In this document: positions 1 through 7,470 of the stretch, one piece after another
Numbering within the stretch: the stretch's first letter is position 1
How the letters are laid out: every line of letters begins with the position of its first letter
NCBI GenBank assembly: GCA_964390805.1
Contig: CAYMKL010000082.1
Span: 1-31,640 of the forward strand
DNA: 31,640 nt
Direction of reading: 5' to 3'
From: CAYMKL01 sp964390805
Lineage (GTDB): Bacteria > Chloroflexota > Anaerolineae > VGOG01
Made by a program: the position numbers and the translations under genes
Notes under the pieces: model-generated
What the model was told of the DNA's origin: nothing
What the model saw: the letters and a program-made list of their open reading frames with translations, nothing else
Database searches by the model: none

Positions 1-107
1 CCATACGTGTCAAGTTGGTAAAGATCGTTCCCACGAAAGTAGGCTTGAGCGTTTTTTGTTAGGGCCTTTCTCACGAAGTATTCAATCCGAAATCTGCAAT
101 CATTGTA
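1..107. other. Window edge downstream of the comA-like gene
   Basis: No gene is seen here. On the minus strand this is the 3' flank of the response regulator gene. No convincing terminator hairpin is visible. A TTGACA hexamer lies on the minus strand at 13-8, at the very edge, and could be the -35 element of a promoter for a gene outside the window. Its -10 partner cannot be seen. Confidence 0.3.
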
Positions 108-755
108 TCACCGTATCACCCCTTTACGGATGGCGTATCTGGTCAGTCCTGCCGTGCTGTGGATATCGAGCTTGTCCATCAAATGAGCTCTGTGGACCCT
201 GACCGTTTTTTCGCTGATGTGCAGCAGCTCAGCGATTTCTGGGGTCGAGTGACCCTCCGCAATCAGTTGCAGCACCTCTCTCTCGCGGTTGGTCAGCTTA
301 TCATAGCTGTTCTTTGCCACCGCTTCGGCCTGCCGGATGTACTCTTCGATGACCTTCCTGGATATTGAGGGGCTGAGGAAGGAGTCGCCCCGGCAAGCAG
401 CCTGAATCGCCGAGATCAGCTCTGTGACCGCTGCTTGCTTGACCACGTATCCTGAGGCCCCGGCCCGCAGGATTTGAAAGACGTACTCCTCGTTAGCGTG
501 CATGGTCAGAATGAGAACTTTGATCTCAGGAAACAACTCCTTGATTTGGCGGGTAGCCTCCAGGCCGTTGAGGGCAGGCATGGTGATGTCCATCACCACC
601 ACGTCGGGGAGCAACTGTTGAACCTTTGCAATGGCCTCTCTCCCATTTTCGGCTTCCCCTATCACCTCTATGCCCGCCTCACTCTTCAAAAGGGAGCGCA
701 AGCCCTTGCGAACGATGGTGTGATCCTCGGCCAGCAGCACTCTGATCTTGTTCAC
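108..755 (-). CDS. comA: LuxR/NarL-type response regulator, ComA-like
   Basis: This 215-residue protein has the two domains of the NarL/FixJ family. The N-terminal receiver shows the acidic pair E10/D11, phospho-acceptor D56 in VVMDITMP, T84 and K106. The C-terminal LuxR helix-turn-helix (about 148-213) contains LTNREREVLQLIAEG and ISEKTVRVHRAHLMDKL. It should be phosphorylated by the adjacent histidine kinase and then bind DNA as a dimer. The start is a GTG whose last two bases form part of the kinase stop codon (4-base GTGA overlap), which argues for translational coupling; a purine-rich GGGGGGAAGG precedes it. B. subtilis ComA has almost the same length (214 residues). The domains are certain. 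Calling it ComA rests on the neighbouring ComX-, ComQ- and ComP-like genes, because NarL-type regulators are otherwise too common to name. Confidence 0.9.
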   Translation of the reverse strand: MNKIRVLLAEDHTIVRKGLRSLLKSEAGIEVIGEAENGREAIAKVQQLLPDVVVMDITMPALNGLEATRQIKELFPEIKVLILTMHANEEYVFQILRAGASGYVVKQAAVTELISAIQAACRGDSFLSPSISRKVIEEYIRQAEAVAKNSYDKLTNREREVLQLIAEGHSTPEIAELLHISEKTVRVHRAHLMDKLDIHSTAGLTRYAIRKGVIR

Positions 756-3700
756 GATCCTTCCCCCCAGTGTAGTGGTATTTCTATCGTCAACCGAGTT
801 CCCCGACCTGGACCGGACTGGATGCTGAAACTGCCTCCCAGAGAGGCCACCCTTTCTCGTATCCCTAGCAGGCCCGCCCCATGCTCCGGGGCTTCGCTCC
901 CCATAATCTTCTCTGCAGCGAAGCCCTTGCCATTGTCGTTAATGAGAGCGACCACGGCAGACTCCTTGCGCTCCAGGCGTACGTGTACCCTACTAGCCTG
1001 TGCATGCCTGGCGACGTTCGTCAAGGCTTCCTGCACCACGCGGTAGAGAGCCGTTTCCATCTCCGGGGTCAGCCTCTCCTCGAAATCAATCGCTTCCAGC
1101 TCAACCTCGATGTTTAGTCTTCTGGCGTATCTGTTGACGTACCAGCGCAACGTTGGCACCAGACCGAGCTCGTCCAGCGTGGAGGGTCGCAGGTCGAGGG
1201 ATAGCTCACGGATTTGCTCCAACGTCTGGTTGACCAGCGAAGTTGCCTCCGCCAATCTCTCCCTGATCGCGGGGGCAAGCTCTGATGGCAGTTCTTTCTC
1301 GATGGCTGCCAGGTTGATGCTCATCATGGTTAGAGCCTGTCCTATCTCGTCGTGCAGCTCCCGGGAGAGCCTCCTGCGTTCGCCTTCCTGGGCGTTGAGG
1401 AGCTGGGTGGACAGCTTTCGCAGGTCTTTTCTATGCTTCATGACCGCATCCAGGAGCTGAGCGTTCCGTATGGCAACGGCCGCCTGGTTGGCCATGGCCT
1501 GACAGAGTCTCAATCGATCGGCAGTGAAGGGGATGCGTTCCCAACTACGCATCTCGCCGAAGGACACCACTCCGAGGGTGCGATATCCAATCACCAGCGG
1601 CATCAGGAGGGCTGATTGAATACCTTCGCTGAGGGCTATCCTACACTCTGTCTCCGACGCCGCTTGGGATGGATCATCCTGGCACAGGATCATGATCTCG
1701 CCTCTCTCGATGACTTGCCTGTGCCAGGGAGCGTCGGCCAAGGCATATTGCCGTCCCAGACCCGGATCCCAGTCCAGGTCATGGGCAGCGAAAGCAGCGC
1801 GTATGGTCAGAGTTTCATTCATCTCATCCAACAGAGCGATGCGGCAGAAGGTAGCTCTGACCGAGGTGGTCATCTTGTCCGCCAGAGTGCGGAGGACGCG
1901 GTCAAGCTCAAGGGTGGACGAGACAGCGGTGGCCGTATCCAGCAGAAGCGCAAGCTCCTCAGCCTTTTGTTGTATCCTCTCGTACAGCCGGGCGTTTTCT
2001 ATGGCGGTGGCGGCGTGGGCGGCAAGGGCTTCCAGCCGCCGGGCGTCTTCGAGGCCGAACTGTCCCGGCCGGGTGCCGCTCACGCCCAGGAAGCCCACTG
2101 TCACGCCGCTAAACTGTATGGGAACGCCGACGTAGGACCGCCGCCACGCCTGGTCCCTCATCGTCGGGACCCAGTTGGGGTCGAGCGAGGTGTCGGGCAC
2201 AATGACAGTCTTCCCCGTCCGCGCCATCTTCATCAGGTGGGAGTACTTGGCCATGGGGATATCGAAACGCGAGGGTTGTATCTCCTCTCCAGGAAGCTCG
2301 TACCCTCGCCATCGGGCCAGACGAGCGGCATCATCCTCGATCAAAATAGCAGTGAAGGCGTCCCCGTCGACGACCCGTTCCGCCTGCTCCAGGATGTGAT
2401 CCAGCACCTCCTGGGGGTCCAGGGTACTGCTGACGACAGCAGCCGCCTCCTCCAGCGACTCGGCTAGTTCCCGTTGCTCATGCTCCGCTCGGAAGAGGAG
2501 GTTGTTTTCTAAGGCGAGGGCTACCGCATCGGCGATCTGCTGGAGGACCGGCAATTGGTCCTCCCGGAAGAGGCCCGTACGATTGCCGCCCAGATTGAGC
2601 CCCCCGAAGACTTCGCCACCGATGAGCAAGGGCAGGGTGACCTGCGAGCGAAGGCCAGCCTGGTAGAGGGCTTGCTCAAACGGGAAGTGTGTCTCTGTGC
2701 TCAGGTCGGCCGTCAGGTGAGGACGACCAACCCTGAGGCTCTCCATCGCGGCGGTGGCCGAGAGTGGCATCGCCTCTCCCCCCCTGGGAATGGGGACGGG
2801 GGACTCCAAGACAGACATGAAGAACCGATCGCCAGCCTCGCCCATCGCTATCAGGTTCACCACACCGCAGCCGGTGAGTTCGTGGAGCCCCTCCACCAGG
2901 ACGGGGAAGGCATCACGGACGTCCGGGGTGCTGAGGGCATAGGCGATGCGGCTCACTGTCTCCTGCTCCAGACACCGTCGCTGGGCCTCCTCGAACAGCC
3001 GGGCGTTCTCGATGGAAATGGCCACCTGGCTGGCCAGGGCAGTTAAAAGTGCGATGTCGTGCTGCGGATAGTAGTCGTCCGGATCCCGCCGTCCAAACAA
3101 CCAGACCCCCATCGTTTTCTTCCGTATCTCGAGTGGGACCGCCAGCCGCACCCAGTCAAGCTTGTGCCTGTCAGGGTATTCGTCCTGCGCCTCGGCCAGG
3201 GGCGGCCGGTAGCGGCCAGCCTCGGCCAGCAACTGCCGAACCTGCTGCGGTGTCTCCGGTGTCTCACTCAGACTGACACCACGCGCATAGACAAGATTGG
3301 TATCCCCATTTGCCAATAGAACCAGCGCCGATTGGCGGATGAGCAGACTCGGAGCGACCTCGTCAGCCAACAACGGAACCAGGGCTTTGCGATCAAGGGC
3401 GGCGGGGATCCGGTTGGCGAATATGCGGAGGATGTCATCCGGGTCGTGTTCGGTACCGTAGGACAGCCGGTCCACCAGGTGCTGAAAGCGGGAGCGCAAA
3501 GGCAGCGCGGCGATGACAAAGACTATCGAAACAGCCAGGCCGAAAACCACCGAGCTATCAGGCGAGCTGAGCCACTGGCTTCCGATCGAGAAGACCAGCA
3601 TAAAGGCGCTCACATACAGCAAAATAAAGCTGTACAGACTGAGCAGGCGATTGGCCCGGAACTCCAGGTCGCCCAGGCGGCGTTTGTAAATGGCATAAGT

Positions 3701-4690
3701 GTAGAACAGCGGCAGAACAGGGACCGCGAGTATCGCCACGTTAACCGTCGAGCCCCCCGGCCCGGGAGCGTTTAGCAGCTTTGGAACGAGCCACAGCGCG
3801 ATACCTGGCCCAAAAGCCAGGCCGATGCCTGCCAGCATCAGGCGCGCCGCCAGCCGAATCGGGGGGGATGACCTGTCGAATAAGCGGAAGAGTAACAGCC
3901 CCAGGCTGCCCGGTACGGCCAGCAGTAAGCCTAGAGCATACGCAGAGACGGGGAGGAGTTGAAATAGCTCCAGGATAGCCAGGATGGCCGCGATGGCGTA
4001 AAGAGGGGGCAGAAAGTAACGGGAGCGTCCCCTGAGGAGCGGCGCGGGAACGGTGAGGTGAAGATGCAGATAGACCGGCGCCATCAGCCAGGCGACAGCG
4101 TGGAACACCAGCGAAGAGGCAGCCACCTGCCAATTCGAAACTATCCCTGCCGCCAGCCAGACGGCTGTCAGATAGTTAAATGAGACCAGCAGTCGCCAGC
4201 GCCTGTCCCGTGGTTGCAGGAACAGCAAAACGACCGTCCCGGCTAACCAGAAGGGCAGATAAAACAACAGACCGGTCAGTCGCCTGGCCCGGTTTGTGCT
4301 GATGAAGACAGGCATCCGCCAGTTGATTGCCTGCCTGTCTCCGTCCCGACTCAGAGTTATTGGGACAGACTCTCCCGGGCCGTAGCCATCAAAGAGGACG
4401 CGTCGTTTGTCGTCCCAGTAGTCCTGGTAGGTCAGATGGCCAATAGCGATCAATTGATCGCCCACCTGAAGAGCCTGGAAGCCGCCTTGATTGGCTTCGC
4501 ACCACCCTGGATAGGTGTCACACGGATCAATAGAAGTGACAACCCATTTGGCATTGATGGTAATACCTGGTTCGGGAACCCAGAAAACGTGAGCGTAGGT
4601 GTAAAAGAGACACGCCAGGAGCACTAAAACTGAGATCAGCACGAGCAGCCAATCTAACTTGCGCAGGCGGAGACCAGATCGAGTGTTCAT
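752..4690 (-). CDS. comP: Membrane sensor histidine kinase, ComP-like, with PDZ-like sensor loop and four GAF-like domains
   Basis: This is a 1312-residue sensor kinase. One membrane segment (about 14-36) is followed by an extracytoplasmic PDZ-like domain (about 42-128) containing ALQVGDQLIAIG and two cysteines (C57, C64). About nine more membrane segments follow (about 137-400). The cytoplasmic part has four GAF-like repeats (about 430-1095), recognisable by recurring endings such as VAISIENARLF, VALALENNLLF, AATAIENARLY and AAVAIRNAQLL. It ends in a HisKA_3 domain with H1113 in RELHDEIGQ and a HATPase domain with N1225 in EALTNVARHA, then NDNGKGF. B. subtilis ComP shares the order TM1, PDZ-like loop, multi-TM, HisKA_3/HATPase, but is about 770 residues long and lacks the GAF array. 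The start at 4690 is preferred over an upstream in-frame ATG: GGAGG lies 7 bases before it and it overlaps the comQ stop as ATGA. It should sense a prenylated peptide outside the cell and phosphorylate the regulator encoded next. Confidence 0.85.
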   Translation of the reverse strand: MNTRSGLRLRKLDWLLVLISVLVLLACLFYTYAHVFWVPEPGITINAKWVVTSIDPCDTYPGWCEANQGGFQALQVGDQLIAIGHLTYQDYWDDKRRVLFDGYGPGESVPITLSRDGDRQAINWRMPVFISTNRARRLTGLLFYLPFWLAGTVVLLFLQPRDRRWRLLVSFNYLTAVWLAAGIVSNWQVAASSLVFHAVAWLMAPVYLHLHLTVPAPLLRGRSRYFLPPLYAIAAILAILELFQLLPVSAYALGLLLAVPGSLGLLLFRLFDRSSPPIRLAARLMLAGIGLAFGPGIALWLVPKLLNAPGPGGSTVNVAILAVPVLPLFYTYAIYKRRLGDLEFRANRLLSLYSFILLYVSAFMLVFSIGSQWLSSPDSSVVFGLAVSIVFVIAALPLRSRFQHLVDRLSYGTEHDPDDILRIFANRIPAALDRKALVPLLADEVAPSLLIRQSALVLLANGDTNLVYARGVSLSETPETPQQVRQLLAEAGRYRPPLAEAQDEYPDRHKLDWVRLAVPLEIRKKTMGVWLFGRRDPDDYYPQHDIALLTALASQVAISIENARLFEEAQRRCLEQETVSRIAYALSTPDVRDAFPVLVEGLHELTGCGVVNLIAMGEAGDRFFMSVLESPVPIPRGGEAMPLSATAAMESLRVGRPHLTADLSTETHFPFEQALYQAGLRSQVTLPLLIGGEVFGGLNLGGNRTGLFREDQLPVLQQIADAVALALENNLLFRAEHEQRELAESLEEAAAVVSSTLDPQEVLDHILEQAERVVDGDAFTAILIEDDAARLARWRGYELPGEEIQPSRFDIPMAKYSHLMKMARTGKTVIVPDTSLDPNWVPTMRDQAWRRSYVGVPIQFSGVTVGFLGVSGTRPGQFGLEDARRLEALAAHAATAIENARLYERIQQKAEELALLLDTATAVSSTLELDRVLRTLADKMTTSVRATFCRIALLDEMNETLTIRAAFAAHDLDWDPGLGRQYALADAPWHRQVIERGEIMILCQDDPSQAASETECRIALSEGIQSALLMPLVIGYRTLGVVSFGEMRSWERIPFTADRLRLCQAMANQAAVAIRNAQLLDAVMKHRKDLRKLSTQLLNAQEGERRRLSRELHDEIGQALTMMSINLAAIEKELPSELAPAIRERLAEATSLVNQTLEQIRELSLDLRPSTLDELGLVPTLRWYVNRYARRLNIEVELEAIDFEERLTPEMETALYRVVQEALTNVARHAQASRVHVRLERKESAVVALINDNGKGFAAEKIMGSEAPEHGAGLLGIRERVASLGGSFSIQSGPGRGTRLTIEIPLHWGEGS

Positions 4691-5646
4691 GCCGATGCCT
4701 CCGTCAAAAGTTCCACAGGTATCTCCGCCCCACTGGTTTGGAACAGCTTGATTAGGGACTGTGTCTGCCATGCCAGCAGATCCATCATGGGAGCCGGGTC
4801 GGCGAGAGGGAGGTCATCCAGCAGTTGCCGGGCCTCCCGATAACGTTTGAGTGTATGATAAGCGCAATAACTGACGGCCCCGCAGCCGATCAGGATCTGC
4901 TGGGCTGCCTGCAATGCCTGGGGATCATCAATCTGAGGCAACAGTGTCATAAACCGGGCGCGATCCGGGTGATCGGCCGTGCGGGCGTACAAGAGGGGTA
5001 AACTGTTGCGTCCCTGTACCCAGTCCGGGTCGGCCGGCGTTCGGAAGGCGTCAAACAGATCGTCGCGGATTTGGCTAATCTCGCCAAATAGAACGCCAAA
5101 GTCGCGCACACCTTCGGCAACTTGAGAACTTGCTTCTCCCAGCAGCGCACCAATGTGGAGCGCGGTGCTGTACAAGGGAGTGGTCTTGGCCCGCACTACT
5201 TTCCAGTAGTTCTCTTCATCACCTAGATTCTGTACGTCCCAACGCTGGGCGAGAGCAGTGGTGAGGGCCACCCGGGCCAGGCTGGCGGTGATGGCGGCGC
5301 GCAGGTCAGCGCTCACGGCCGTCTGTTCGATGACGCGAAAAGCGGCCGCCTGAAAGGCGAGGGCCAGGTTGGCGGTTGGACCGCTGCCGAGGCGGAGATG
5401 TTCGCCTCGGGGATCCTCGTCGAGCATGTCATCTACCAGAATAATGCTGACCTCCAGGCAGGCAATTGCGGCCGCGCCGGGGATCACTACAGACACATCG
5501 CCGCCAACCGCCTGGCAAGCCAGCAGGGGCAAATTCCAATTCAGGAAGGACTTGCTTTCTGCCTGTTCAAAGATACCGGCCATCTCCGGCCAGGCGGCCA
5601 CTTCCGGCACCGCCAACATGTATGCCTTAATACTTTTCACGTTCAT
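4687..5646 (-). CDS. comQ: Polyprenyl-synthase-fold prenyltransferase, ComQ-like (downstream copy)
   Basis: The 319-residue protein has the all-alpha isoprenyl diphosphate synthase signature. A first Asp-rich motif is DDMLDED (D72, D73, D76), followed by the charged PRGEHLRLGSGP turn. WDVQN and KVVRAKTTPLY come next, and a second Asp-rich motif is QIRDDLFD (D195, D196, D199). ComQ belongs to this family and transfers a farnesyl or geranyl group to a tryptophan of ComX. A housekeeping chain-length synthase is the alternative, but the context (ComX-like peptide upstream, ComP/ComA-like pair downstream) favours ComQ. The start has GGAG at 7 bases and overlaps the previous gene by 20 bases; its stop overlaps the kinase start by 4. 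It is a clear paralogue of the preceding gene; the two start codons are 946 bases apart. Confidence 0.82.
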   Translation of the reverse strand: MNVKSIKAYMLAVPEVAAWPEMAGIFEQAESKSFLNWNLPLLACQAVGGDVSVVIPGAAAIACLEVSIILVDDMLDEDPRGEHLRLGSGPTANLALAFQAAAFRVIEQTAVSADLRAAITASLARVALTTALAQRWDVQNLGDEENYWKVVRAKTTPLYSTALHIGALLGEASSQVAEGVRDFGVLFGEISQIRDDLFDAFRTPADPDWVQGRNSLPLLYARTADHPDRARFMTLLPQIDDPQALQAAQQILIGCGAVSYCAYHTLKRYREARQLLDDLPLADPAPMMDLLAWQTQSLIKLFQTSGAEIPVELLTEASA

Positions 5647-6592
5647 CCGGCGGCTCCACTAGAAGGTCTGCAGGTATCTCGGCCCCGCTGGTTCGAAGCA
5701 GCTCAACTAAGGGCTGTGTCTGGCTCGCCAGCAGGTCCATCATGGGGGCCGGGTCGGCGAGAGGAATGCTCCTTAAAAGTCGCTGGGCCTCCCGATGCCG
5801 TTTGACCAGGTGATAGGCGCAGTAGCTGACAGCCCCGCAGTTGATCAGGATTTGCTGGGCTTCTTGCAAGGCCTGAAGATCATCAACCTGGGGCAACAAC
5901 GCCATAAACCGGACGCGATCCGGGTGATCGGCCGTGCGAGCGTACAGGATGGGCAAATTGTTGCGCCCCTGCCTCCAGTCCGGATTGGCCGGTGCTTGGA
6001 AGGCGTCAAACAGGTCGTCGCGGATTTGGATGATCTCGCCGATGAGAACGCCAAAGTCGCGCAGACCTTCGGCAACTGGATCGCTTGCTTCCCCCAGCAA
6101 CGCGCCGACGTGGAGCGCCGCGCCGTAAAAGGGGGTGCTCTTGGCCCGTACCACCTTCCAGTAGTTCTCTTCACCCCTTAGATTCTGCACGTCCCAATGT
6201 TGGCCCAGGGCGGTGGCCAGGGCCAGCCAGGCCAGGCTGGCGGTGATGGCGGCGCGCCGGTCAGCGCTCACGGCCGCCTGTTCTACGACGCGAAACGCCG
6301 CCGCCTGAAAAGCGAGGGCAAGGTTGGCCGTCGGGCCGCTGCCGCTGCGGAGATGTTCGCCCCGGGGGTCATCGTCGAGCATGTCGTCCACCAGGATGAT
6401 ACTGACCTGCATACAGGCTATCGCGGCCCCGCCGGGAGTAGCCAGGGACGCGTCGCCGCCAACCGCCTGGCAAGCCAGCAGGGGCAAGTTCCAATCCGGG
6501 CGGGGCCTGCTGTTCCGTTCAAAGAAGCTGGCCATCTCCGGCCAGGCCGCCACCTCCGGCAAGGCAAACACGTGCGCTTTAATACTCTCCAT
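5627..6592 (-). CDS. comQ: Polyprenyl-synthase-fold prenyltransferase, ComQ-like (upstream copy)
   Basis: This 321-residue protein is closely similar to the next gene along its whole length; both share PEVAAWPEM, VSIILVDDMLD, GSGPTANLALAFQAAAFRV, IRDDLFDAF and LADPAPMMDLLA. Both Asp-rich motifs are intact (D69, D70, D73 and D192, D193, D196), so it is not obviously a dead copy. The C-terminus differs (EPPDEREKY) and the region after the first motif is DDDPRGEH rather than DEDPRGEH. The start at 6592 was chosen because MESIKAHV aligns with MNVKSIKAY of the paralogue; the longer reading frame from 6664 runs through a strong hairpin. The ribosome site is weak (GGGGGT). Expected role: prenylation, and in ComQ also processing and export, of the small peptide encoded 125 bases upstream. 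Confidence 0.8.
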   Translation of the reverse strand: MESIKAHVFALPEVAAWPEMASFFERNSRPRPDWNLPLLACQAVGGDASLATPGGAAIACMQVSIILVDDMLDDDPRGEHLRSGSGPTANLALAFQAAAFRVVEQAAVSADRRAAITASLAWLALATALGQHWDVQNLRGEENYWKVVRAKSTPFYGAALHVGALLGEASDPVAEGLRDFGVLIGEIIQIRDDLFDAFQAPANPDWRQGRNNLPILYARTADHPDRVRFMALLPQVDDLQALQEAQQILINCGAVSYCAYHLVKRHREAQRLLRSIPLADPAPMMDLLASQTQPLVELLRTSGAEIPADLLVEPPDEREKY

Positions 6593-6617
6593 AGTTCGGT
6601 ACCCCCGCGTACTATAA

Positions 6618-6652
6618 CTCATAGCGTGTGGCCGGCCCCCACACGCCATGAG
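6618..6652 (-). promoter_or_regulatory. Stem-loop between the comX-like gene and the first comQ
   Basis: CTCAT-A-GCGTGTGG and CCACACGC-C-ATGAG form 14-position arms (13 pairs, one A-C mismatch) around a 7-base loop. No T-run follows on the minus strand, so it does not look like a full terminator. It may stabilise the peptide-encoding 5' segment of the mRNA or reduce read-through into the enzyme genes. That role is inferred from position. Confidence 0.6.
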
Positions 6653-6717
6653 CCGTTCAAGCATCGCTCAGCCATCTTCCTATGGAGAACGACCGGGTCA
6701 GGAGAGATGGCATAGGG

Positions 6718-6888
6718 TCACACAGCATTCCACTCCGTCCAGTTATCCAAAGCATCTTCTGCAAGCTTGGTGATGTCCTCGGGCTTTTCGATCGCCATCA
6801 ACTTCTGCAGCGCCGCCAGCAATGGGCTGTCATCCTCCTCTGAAGTCAGAAGCGCGTTGAAGTCCTCTATCGTCAAAGACATGTCCAT
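6718..6888 (-). CDS. comX: ComX-like pheromone precursor peptide
   Basis: The gene encodes a 56-residue, strongly acidic peptide ending in LAEDALDNWTEWNAV. W53 lies four residues from the C-terminus and W50 seven. ComX precursors are about 55 residues, have little conserved sequence, and carry one Trp near the C-terminus that ComQ prenylates; B. subtilis 168 ends in TRQWGD. The start is fixed by a near-perfect ribosome site, AAGGAGGTGAACACC directly before the ATG at 6888. Upstream in-frame codons run through that site and begin only at a TTG, so they are rejected. There is no signal peptide, as in ComX. The gene heads the comQ-comQ-comP-comA set, 125 bases before the first comQ start. The sequence alone would not identify it; the Trp position, size and neighbours do. 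A homology search on so short a peptide may return nothing. Confidence 0.75.
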   Translation of the reverse strand: MDMSLTIEDFNALLTSEEDDSPLLAALQKLMAIEKPEDITKLAEDALDNWTEWNAV

Positions 6889-7067
6889 GGTGTTCACCTC
6901 CTTAATTGGCCAGGGTCGTGTACCCCGTCTCAACGGGAGTTGGCCGGTGGCCAGCCGTGCCAGCCGGTTCCAGGTGTGTCGTGGTTATTGTCCCGTCGCA
7001 CCTCCTTTCCCCAACTAGTGTACTGCGTCCTCAGCCCTCATCTGCGGGGAGAGATTCCCGCTGATTA
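6889..7067. promoter_or_regulatory. Leader region of the comX-like gene with TTGGCC repeats and a palindrome
   Basis: This 179-base gap holds the comX ribosome site (6894-6902) and a palindrome TGGCC-GGT-GGCCA at 6941-6953, 53 to 65 bases before the start. Further TTGGCCA and TTGGCC copies lie at 6906-6912 and 6940-6945. A small CCCGT-CTCA-ACGGG hairpin is at 6924-6937 and a GCGGG/CCCGC hairpin at 7044-7061. An orphan AAAGGAGGTG lies on the minus strand at 7008-6999 with no good start after it. No convincing -35/-10 pair was found, so the comX-like gene may be read from the promoter of the upstream gene. The palindrome is a candidate ComA-type operator, on position only. Confidence 0.35.
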
Positions 7068-7307
7068 TCAACGACTACCATTCTCTGACTCTGGGTGGCC
7101 AAGGGGCCTGCGGCTCTTTTCGAGATACTCGTCCAACATCTTGAGGCTGTACCTGCGATGGCCGCCAGGGGTGCGAAAAGGACTCAGCCCTCCCTCCCTC
7201 TCCATCGTTTTCAGAGTGTATAAGCTCACCCGCAGATACTCAGCAGCCTCTTTCGCTGTGAGGATGGTCATTTCCTTGTCCAAGTCTAGTATATCCTCTT
7301 CCGCCAT
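7068..7307 (-). CDS. BldC/MerR-like helix-turn-helix DNA-binding protein
   Basis: The 79-residue protein is essentially one winged-helix domain of the MerR-like/excisionase (HTH_17) type: LTAKEAAEYLRVSLYTLKTM is followed by the wing RTPGGHRRYSLKMLDEYL. The TPGGHRRY motif is typical of MerR relatives, and the small single-domain layout resembles Streptomyces BldC. No effector domain is present. The start at 7307 has AGGAGGGTGAT immediately upstream; a longer open frame back to 7415 lacks such a site. It lies upstream of and in the same direction as the comX-like gene, 179 bases away, behind a good promoter. It could regulate or simply lead the operon. A phage-type excisionase is the alternative, but no integrase or other phage gene is nearby. 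Confidence 0.8.
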   Translation of the reverse strand: MAEEDILDLDKEMTILTAKEAAEYLRVSLYTLKTMEREGGLSPFRTPGGHRRYSLKMLDEYLEKSRRPLGHPESENGSR

Positions 7308-7405
7308 ATCACCCTCCTGCCTACTGCTGGCGGGGTCGCAAGTGGACGGTAGATGTCGTTCCCCACCTGGTTCGCTTGCCGCCTCACGGTTTCTCCTCGA
7401 CACAC

Positions 7406-7434
7406 ATTTTATCACAAGACAGCAGTCATGTCAA
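7406..7434 (-). promoter_or_regulatory. Sigma-70-type promoter for the BldC-like gene and probably the com operon
   Basis: On the minus strand TTGACA (7434-7429), a 17-base spacer and TAAAAT (7411-7406) make a near-consensus housekeeping promoter. Transcription would begin near 7400, giving about 90 bases of leader before the BldC-like start. Confidence 0.7.
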
Positions 7435-7470
7435 TCAGAGCCTCCTGACTCTCTAGGGTAATCACACAAA

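Noticed and set aside
474..1046. Long plus-strand frames opposite the regulator and kinase genes
   Set aside because: They lie antisense to clear coding sequence, have no recognisable domains or ribosome sites, and are expected by chance in GC-rich DNA.
4687..6592. Terpene or carotenoid biosynthesis cluster as the reason for two prenyl synthases
   Set aside because: No cyclase, desaturase or phytoene synthase is nearby, while a Trp-ending peptide and a ComP-like kinase flank the genes.
6930..7001. Short minus-strand frame with two Trp residues (GTGWHGWPPANSR) near an AAAGGAGGTG
   Set aside because: Its GTG start lies inside the ribosome-site-like sequence, leaving no spacer, and the peptide lacks the size and acidic character of the comX-like product.
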